From: Mariniphaga sp041686935
GTDB lineage: Bacteria; Bacteroidota; Bacteroidia; Bacteroidales; Prolixibacteraceae
Reading direction: 5' to 3'
NCBI GenBank assembly: GCA_041686935.1
Contig: JAWLCW010000009.1
Span: forward strand, 124,001 to 188,000
DNA: 64,000 bases
Below the pieces are notes generated by a model. The model was given only the letters and a program-made list of their open reading frames with translations. It had not been told where the DNA came from and did no database searches. Of this stretch, positions 59,408 to 64,000 are shown in pieces (the stretch's first letter is position 1; each line of letters starts with the position of its first letter). The translations under genes were made by a program, and so were the position numbers.

Positions 59408-60742
59408 ATGTCAAAATTCGAAATCGTAATGCCTAAACTGGGGGAAAGCATCCAGGAAGGAACCATCACTAAATGGTTTGTAAAAGAAGGAGATACCATT
59501 GCTGAAGATGATTTACTCTTTGAAGTTGCAACCGATAAAGTGGATTCTGAAATTCCATCGCCTGTGGATGGTGTTATCTCCAAAATTCTTCACAAAGAAG
59601 ACAGCCTTGTTCCCGTTGGGGAAGTATTGGCCATTGTGGAAATGGAAGGTGAAGAAGGTGAAGAGGAAGAATCAACCTCTTCTGAAAAACCGGTTGATGA
59701 AACTGATTCAGAAAAGGAAGAAACTTCGGATACGGAAAAAAAGGAAAAAACTGCCGAAGACAAAAGCGGTGAAAAAGAGAAAACAGAACCTGCAAAGGAA
59801 ATGTCGAATCGCTTTTATTCGCCCCTGGTTCGTACCATTGCCAAAGAAGAAGGAATTTCTGCCAAAGAACTTGAATCCATTGAAGGTTCAGGAGCTAACG
59901 GACGAGTTCAGAAAAAAGATCTTCTGGATTACATCGAAAACAGAAAGAAACAAAAAACCACTTCAGAAAAACCGGAAACCAAAACTTCACCTGCTCCTGA
60001 AAGAAAAGCTGCTCCGGTTGTTACCGCCGGCGAAGGTGACGAAGTGGTAGAAATGGATCGTGTGCGCAAGCTGATTGCCGACCACATGGTAATGTCAAAA
60101 CAAGTTTCTCCCCATGTTACATCTGTTGTTGAGGCCGATGTTACCGACCTGGTTTTCTGGAGAGAAAAGAACAAGGAAGCTTTCCAGGAAAAATACGGAG
60201 AGAAAATCACTTTTATGCCGATTTTTATAGAAGCTACGGCTGCTGCACTGGCAGAGTTTCCTATGGTGAATTCATCGGTTGACGGCGAAAAAATTATTTT
60301 ACGCAAAAACATTAATATTGGCATCGCCGTTGCCAAACCCGACGGGAATTTAATTGTTCCGGTGGTGAAAAATGCCGAACAAAGAAATCTGGTGGGCCTT
60401 GCAAAAGAAATGAACAGGCTGGCCAATGCCGCCCGGGGCAACAAACTTTCAGCCGATGAAATTCAGGGTGGAACATTTACCATTACAAATTTCGGTTCGT
60501 TCCGGAATTTAATCGGAACACCGATTATAAATCAACCGCAGGTGGCCATTCTTGCAACCGGAAGTATAGAAAAGAAACCGGCTGTTATTGAAACACCGAC
60601 CGGCGATGCAATTGCAATCAGACATAAAATGTTCCTGTCGCTTTCTTATGACCACCGTGTCGTTGACGGAGCACTTGGCGGCGAATTCCTGAGAAAAATT
60701 GCAGATAATCTCGAACAATTTGATTTAAACCGTACAATTTGA
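59408..60742 (+). CDS. Dihydrolipoamide acyltransferase E2 of a 2-oxoacid dehydrogenase
   Basis: 444 residues. One lipoyl domain (about 2-78, K44 in TDKVDSE), a long acidic/Lys linker, the peripheral subunit-binding domain (about 135-172; YSPLVRTIAKEEGISAKEL, GSGANGRVQKKDLL), a second linker and the catalytic domain (about 215-444) ending with HRVVDGALGGEFL (HxxxDG). VRKLIADHMVMSKQVSPHVT is typical of branched-chain-type E2 enzymes. It transfers acyl groups to CoA and forms the core that binds E1 and E3. The fused E1 gene starts 11 bases downstream; no E3 gene is in the window. The start (MSKFEIVMPKLGESI) is unambiguous. Confidence 0.94.
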   Translation: MSKFEIVMPKLGESIQEGTITKWFVKEGDTIAEDDLLFEVATDKVDSEIPSPVDGVISKILHKEDSLVPVGEVLAIVEMEGEEGEEEESTSSEKPVDETDSEKEETSDTEKKEKTAEDKSGEKEKTEPAKEMSNRFYSPLVRTIAKEEGISAKELESIEGSGANGRVQKKDLLDYIENRKKQKTTSEKPETKTSPAPERKAAPVVTAGEGDEVVEMDRVRKLIADHMVMSKQVSPHVTSVVEADVTDLVFWREKNKEAFQEKYGEKITFMPIFIEATAAALAEFPMVNSSVDGEKIILRKNINIGIAVAKPDGNLIVPVVKNAEQRNLVGLAKEMNRLANAARGNKLSADEIQGGTFTITNFGSFRNLIGTPIINQPQVAILATGSIEKKPAVIETPTGDAIAIRHKMFLSLSYDHRVVDGALGGEFLRKIADNLEQFDLNRTI

Positions 60743-60753
60743 GAGTTATAAAG

Positions 60754-62802
60754 ATGAAAGATTTAAAAGTACCAAAAATTCATACGATTAAAAAAACCGA
60801 TAAGGAAACCCTTGAAAAATGGTACAGGCTGATGACTATTGGCCGTGCCATCGACGAGAAAGCCCCGAATTATTTGAAACAGGCTATCGGATGGTCATAT
60901 CATGCGCCTTATGCAGGACACGATGGCATTCAGCTTGCCGTTGGGCAGGTTTTTGAAAAGAAAAAAGACCACATGTTTTTGTATTACCGCGATATGTTAA
61001 CTGCAATATCGTCGGGATTAACAACCGAAGAAATTATTCTGAATGGAATCTCCAAAGCAACTGATCCTTCGAGCGGTGGCAGACACATGTCGAACCACTT
61101 TGCAAAACCCGAATGGAATATCCACACCATGTCGTCGGTTACCGGTAACCACACGCTACATGCAGTTGGAGTTGCACGGGCAATAAAATATTACGGCGAA
61201 GATGCGGTTGCTTTTTGTAGCCTGGGTGAATCTTCGGTGAGTGAAGGGTTTGTTTACGAAGCTTTTAACGGCGCCGACAAAGAGGAACTTCCTGTGGTGT
61301 TTGTGATACAGGATAACGGTTACGGAATTTCTGTTCCGAAGAAAGACCAAACGGCTCAACGCAAGGTGGCCAATAACTTTTCGGGGTTTAAAAACCTGCG
61401 GATTATTCACTGCAACGGAAAAGATGTGTTCGACTCGATGAATGCCATGGCCGAAGCAAAAAGGTATGCCCTGGAAGAAAGCAAACCGGTGATTGTGCAG
61501 GCCAACTGTGTGCGTATTCATTCACACTCCAATTCCGATGATCACCTGCTGTACAGGAGCGAAGCCGAGCGTAACTATGTGATTGATTACGATCCGCTGG
61601 AAAAATACAGAAGAATGTTACTGCGGTATGAACGTTTTACCGAAGAAGAACTTCAGGCCATAGAGGAAGAAGCCAGGCAGGAGATTAAAACAGCCCATAA
61701 AGCAGCCCTGAAAGCTCCCGATCCTAAACCGGAATCGATTTTCGATTTTGTTTTGCCTGAACCATACCCTGCTGAAAAGTATCCGGACGGAGTGCACAAC
61801 AAGGAAGGTGATAAGAAAAAACTGATTACTGCGCTGAACGAAACCCTGAAAGCAGAATTCCGCGAAAACCCCGACACATTTATGTGGGGACAGGACATGG
61901 CCAATAAAGACAAAGGAGGAATTTTCAATGTTTCCAAGGGTTTGCAAAAGGAATTTGGCTCCAAAAGAATTTTTAACGCTCCCATTGCCGAGGATTTTAT
62001 CGTTGGAACAGCCAACGGAATGTCGCGATACAACAATAAGATTCGGATTGTAATTGAAGGCGCTGAATTTGCCGACTATTTCTGGCCGGCCATGGAGCAA
62101 TATGTAGAATCCAGTCACGACTACTGGCGATCGAACGGAAAGTCTGTTCCCAATATGGTCATTCGCCTTGCGTCTGGAGGATATATCGGTGGCGGGCTTT
62201 ACCACTCGCAAACCATCGAAGGCGCTTTGGCTTCCATTCCGGGGGTTCGTATTGTTTATCCGTCGTTTGCCGACGATGCAGCCGGACTGCTGCGCACGGC
62301 CATTCGCTCCGAAGGGCCAACCATGTTCATGGAGCCGAAAGCTTTGTATCAAAGTCCGAAAGCTGCTACTGTGGTACCCGACGACTTTGAAGTGCCTTTT
62401 GGTAAAGCAAGAGTTCGAAAAGAGGGAACAAATCTTACCATTCTAACTTATGGAAATACAACGCACCTGAGTCTCGATGCAGCCAAAAAATTGGAAGGAG
62501 AGGATTTCAGTGTTGAAGTAATTGACCTGCGTTCAATCGTTCCGCTTGATGAAGAAACGATTCTGGAGTCGGTAAAGAAAACAAATAAGGTTTTAATAGT
62601 ACACGAAGACAAAGTGTTTGGCGGTTTTGGGGGCGAATTGAGCGCACTTATCACCGAAAAAGCTTTTGAACACCTCGATGCTCCTGTCAAACGGGTCGGT
62701 TCTACATTTACACCTGTTGGATTTAACACCATTCTCGAAAAGGCGATATTACCCAATGTTCAGCGGATTTACGATGCAGCCAAAGATTTATTAAAGTATT
62801 AA
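60754..62802 (+). CDS. Fused alpha/beta E1 subunit of a branched-chain-type 2-oxoacid dehydrogenase
   Basis: 682 residues from ATG 60754; the frame extends upstream over the E2 stop but only by a TTG. The alpha part (about 1-330; MTIGRAIDEKAPNYL, YYRDMLTAISSGL, GGRHMSNHF) carries the thiamine diphosphate motif in the variant form GESSVSEG ... DNGYGIS rather than GDG...NN. The beta part (about 355-680; FMWGQDMANKDKGGIFNVSKGL, APIAEDFIVGTANGM, ASGGYIGGGLYHSQTIEG, GPTMFMEPKALY) follows in the same chain. Such fusions are known in Bacteroidota and act on branched-chain 2-oxoacids or pyruvate. It forms one operon with E2. Confidence 0.93.
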   Translation: MKDLKVPKIHTIKKTDKETLEKWYRLMTIGRAIDEKAPNYLKQAIGWSYHAPYAGHDGIQLAVGQVFEKKKDHMFLYYRDMLTAISSGLTTEEIILNGISKATDPSSGGRHMSNHFAKPEWNIHTMSSVTGNHTLHAVGVARAIKYYGEDAVAFCSLGESSVSEGFVYEAFNGADKEELPVVFVIQDNGYGISVPKKDQTAQRKVANNFSGFKNLRIIHCNGKDVFDSMNAMAEAKRYALEESKPVIVQANCVRIHSHSNSDDHLLYRSEAERNYVIDYDPLEKYRRMLLRYERFTEEELQAIEEEARQEIKTAHKAALKAPDPKPESIFDFVLPEPYPAEKYPDGVHNKEGDKKKLITALNETLKAEFRENPDTFMWGQDMANKDKGGIFNVSKGLQKEFGSKRIFNAPIAEDFIVGTANGMSRYNNKIRIVIEGAEFADYFWPAMEQYVESSHDYWRSNGKSVPNMVIRLASGGYIGGGLYHSQTIEGALASIPGVRIVYPSFADDAAGLLRTAIRSEGPTMFMEPKALYQSPKAATVVPDDFEVPFGKARVRKEGTNLTILTYGNTTHLSLDAAKKLEGEDFSVEVIDLRSIVPLDEETILESVKKTNKVLIVHEDKVFGGFGGELSALITEKAFEHLDAPVKRVGSTFTPVGFNTILEKAILPNVQRIYDAAKDLLKY

Positions 62803-62814
62803 AACACATTCAAA

Positions 62815-63324
62815 ATGAGCAAGAAAACAGCTATAATTTACAGTTTCCATACACAAAAATCGAAAAAGGTTTCAGAAAAAATTATTGATGCCTGGGGAAA
62901 ATCCGATATCGAGGCTGTGAATGCCGAAGAACTGTCGAAAGAAGTTTTGGAGAAATACAACAATTTCATTTTAAGCGCCCCAACCTGGTTCGACGGTGAG
63001 TTGCCCAACTATTGGGACGAGTTTTTGCCCGACCTGGAAGAGATGGATTTGAAAGGTAAAAAATTCGCTATTTTCGGACTGGGCGATCAGAAAGGATATC
63101 CCGAAAACTTTTGCGATGCCATTGGAATTCTCGCTGAAATTATTGAAGATTGCGATGGAAATATTGTTGGTCATACACCGCTTGACGGTTATAATTTTGA
63201 ATTTTCAAAAGCTCGGCGGGGCGACGAATTTGTGGGTTTACCACTCGACCAGGAAAATCAGGCACGCATGACCGCCGGGCGAATTAAAAATTGGGTGGAA
63301 CAGCTAAAAAAGGAATTTAAATAG
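62815..63324 (+). CDS. Flavodoxin with altered phosphate loop
   Basis: 169 residues, long-chain flavodoxin size. The expected FMN phosphate loop (S/T-x-T-G-x-T/S) near the N terminus is replaced by SFHTQKSKK. The W-loop SAPTWFDGELPNYWDEFLP, the GLGDQKGYPENFCDAIG region and the end FVGLPLDQENQARMTAGRI are those of classical flavodoxin I. FMN binding is therefore plausible but the phosphate contact is odd. It begins 12 bases after the E1 stop and so may be in the same transcript, though a functional link is not established. Confidence 0.85.
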   Translation: MSKKTAIIYSFHTQKSKKVSEKIIDAWGKSDIEAVNAEELSKEVLEKYNNFILSAPTWFDGELPNYWDEFLPDLEEMDLKGKKFAIFGLGDQKGYPENFCDAIGILAEIIEDCDGNIVGHTPLDGYNFEFSKARRGDEFVGLPLDQENQARMTAGRIKNWVEQLKKEFK

Positions 63325-63355
63325 CACGGCAATTCGCTTGTATAATAGTATAGAA

Positions 63356-63386
63356 AAGCTGCCTTGTTTTTTAAGGCGGCTTTTTG
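63356..63386 (+). terminator. Intrinsic terminator after the flavodoxin gene
   Basis: A 10-bp stem AAGCTGCCTT (63356-63365) with AAGGCGGCTT (63373-63382), one G-T pair, 7-base loop, then T residues. Confidence 0.85.
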
Positions 63387-63409
63387 TTTCAGAAAAGTAT
63401 TTGCTTCCA

Positions 63410-63850
63410 ATGAAAAAAAATATAAGTCATTCACCAAAAAAATTTCTTAAAAGGCCTGAATTTCCGGGGGGAAAAGAAGCATTTAAAGCCTATATCAAAA
63501 AAAATCTGGTGTACCCGGAAATAGCATTAGCCGAAAAAACAGAAGGTATTGTTTACCTGAGTACACAAATTGACGATAACGGGGAAGTAAAAGAGGTTAC
63601 TGTAGAAAAAGGAATCGGTGGAGGTTGTGACGAAGAAGCTGTCAGACTAATTAAAAATGTGAAATTTGGTGCAGTAAAAAACAGAGGTGTCCGTTTAAAA
63701 GCAAAGCAACGATTTCGTATTGAATTCCGACTACCTGAAAAGAAAAAGAGTGTAAGTTATCAATTGAAAAAATCTTTAAAAACCAACCCTTCTGAACAAA
63801 AACCTGAAATTAAAAAGTATTCTTATACCATTAGCATTGGTAGTAAATAA
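63410..63850 (+). CDS. Soluble TonB C-terminal domain protein without membrane anchor
   Basis: 146 residues from ATG 63410 (MKKNISHSPKKFLKRPEFPGG); the open frame starts earlier, but that part crosses the preceding terminator. Residues about 16-110 are a TonB C-terminal domain (EFPGGKEAFKAYIKKNLVYP, TEGIVYLSTQIDDNGEVKEV, CDEEAVRLIKNVKFGA), followed by a basic tail of about 35 residues (KKKSVSYQLKKSLKT...YSYTISIGSK). No signal peptide or helix is seen, so it would remain in the cytoplasm unless exported by another route. Its function is unknown. It differs from the copies in the BlaI operon, one of which is exported and one membrane-bound. Confidence 0.7.
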   Translation: MKKNISHSPKKFLKRPEFPGGKEAFKAYIKKNLVYPEIALAEKTEGIVYLSTQIDDNGEVKEVTVEKGIGGGCDEEAVRLIKNVKFGAVKNRGVRLKAKQRFRIEFRLPEKKKSVSYQLKKSLKTNPSEQKPEIKKYSYTISIGSK

Positions 63851-63915
63851 CTGAAATAAAAGATGTTGTACATTTGTATTGCAATGTATTTCACAAATGT
63901 TATTTTTCTGCATAT

Positions 63916-63971
63916 TTTCCGCATATTTATTCATTTTACTTCATGTAGATTTCCGCATATTTATTCATTTT
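63916..63971 (+). repeat. Direct repeat of 22 bases at the window's right end
   Basis: A 22-base sequence (core CCGCATATTTATTCATTTT) occurs at 63916-63937 and 63950-63971, 34 bp apart. A partial third copy (TGCATATTTT) precedes the first. The pattern may continue beyond the window. Confidence 0.6.
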
Positions 63972-64000
63972 CCTGAAGCTTCTCAGATTCTTGTTTTATC

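Noticed and set aside
59499..60050. Lys/Pro-rich open frame inside the E2 gene
   Set aside because: It is a frame-shifted reading of the repetitive Glu/Lys linker codons of E2 and has no independent features.
63916..63971. Possible CRISPR array
   Set aside because: Only two full repeats with a 12-base gap are visible, too short for spacers, and no cas gene is nearby.

Overview
The window looks like a chromosomal segment from a free-living member of the Bacteroidota, probably the Marinilabiliales/Prolixibacteraceae (a guess from gene content; no rRNA gene is present to test it). Reasons: a SusC/SusD pair, promoters with the Bacteroidota -7 element TAnnTTTG, mostly absent Shine-Dalgarno sequences, a fused SpmA/SpmB-like protein, a fused alpha/beta 2-oxoacid dehydrogenase E1, and a methylmalonyl-CoA decarboxylase operon of the succinate-propionate type.

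Layout. 1-1.2 kb: transhydrogenase genes pntA1 and the start of the next pnt gene. 1.3-14.6 kb, minus strand: eight adjacent genes for sensing and phosphorelay. In transcription order they are a HemN/HutW-like radical SAM enzyme, a stand-alone cobalamin-binding protein with the CarH/LitR photoreceptor signature, a soluble histidine kinase, a REC + six-PAS protein without a kinase, an eight-helix membrane PAS protein without a kinase, a periplasmic-binding-protein/PAS histidine kinase, a single-domain response regulator, and a hybrid histidine kinase. None carries a DNA-binding output domain. 15.0-16.1 kb: a 5'-truncated type ISP restriction-modification gene and a nested palindromic element. 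16.1-18.6 kb: a secreted GH2 glycosidase. 18.7-24.5 kb, minus strand: CoA transferase, methylmalonyl-CoA epimerase and a Na+-pumping decarboxylase, which together turn succinyl/methylmalonyl-CoA into propionate.

24.9-31 kb, plus strand: ferritin, a Rel-family (p)ppGpp enzyme with a degenerate hydrolase site, glycerate kinase, a TPR protein and Hsp20. 31-46 kb is biased to carbohydrate use: AraD, AraB, SusC/SusD and a GH78 alpha-L-rhamnosidase, interleaved with a nucleoside-recognition membrane protein, a Dabb protein, and kdsA with a PIN toxin/antitoxin pair directly behind it. 46-48.6 kb: a BlaI/BlaR1-type regulatory operon in which TonB C-terminal domains replace the usual beta-lactam sensor; matching dyads lie at its promoter and before blaI. 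48.6-56 kb: a TPR protein, a membrane-bound LuxR regulator divergent from a membrane protein, a peptidase/propeller/barrel protein and a metallophosphoesterase. 56-64 kb: an AT-rich spacer, a small XRE regulator, a possible small RNA, pyrK-pyrD, a branched-chain-type 2-oxoacid dehydrogenase (E2, fused E1), a flavodoxin and a soluble TonB-C domain protein.

The most promising unusual system is the cobalamin-sensor/phosphorelay island (1.3-14.6 kb). Next are the self-regulated BlaI/M56/TonB operon, the promoter-terminator unit at 57.3 kb, the two palindromic intergenic elements and the heptamer repeats around araD. I saw no tRNA, rRNA, CRISPR array or intact insertion sequence. All calls come from reading the sequence; no database search was run.
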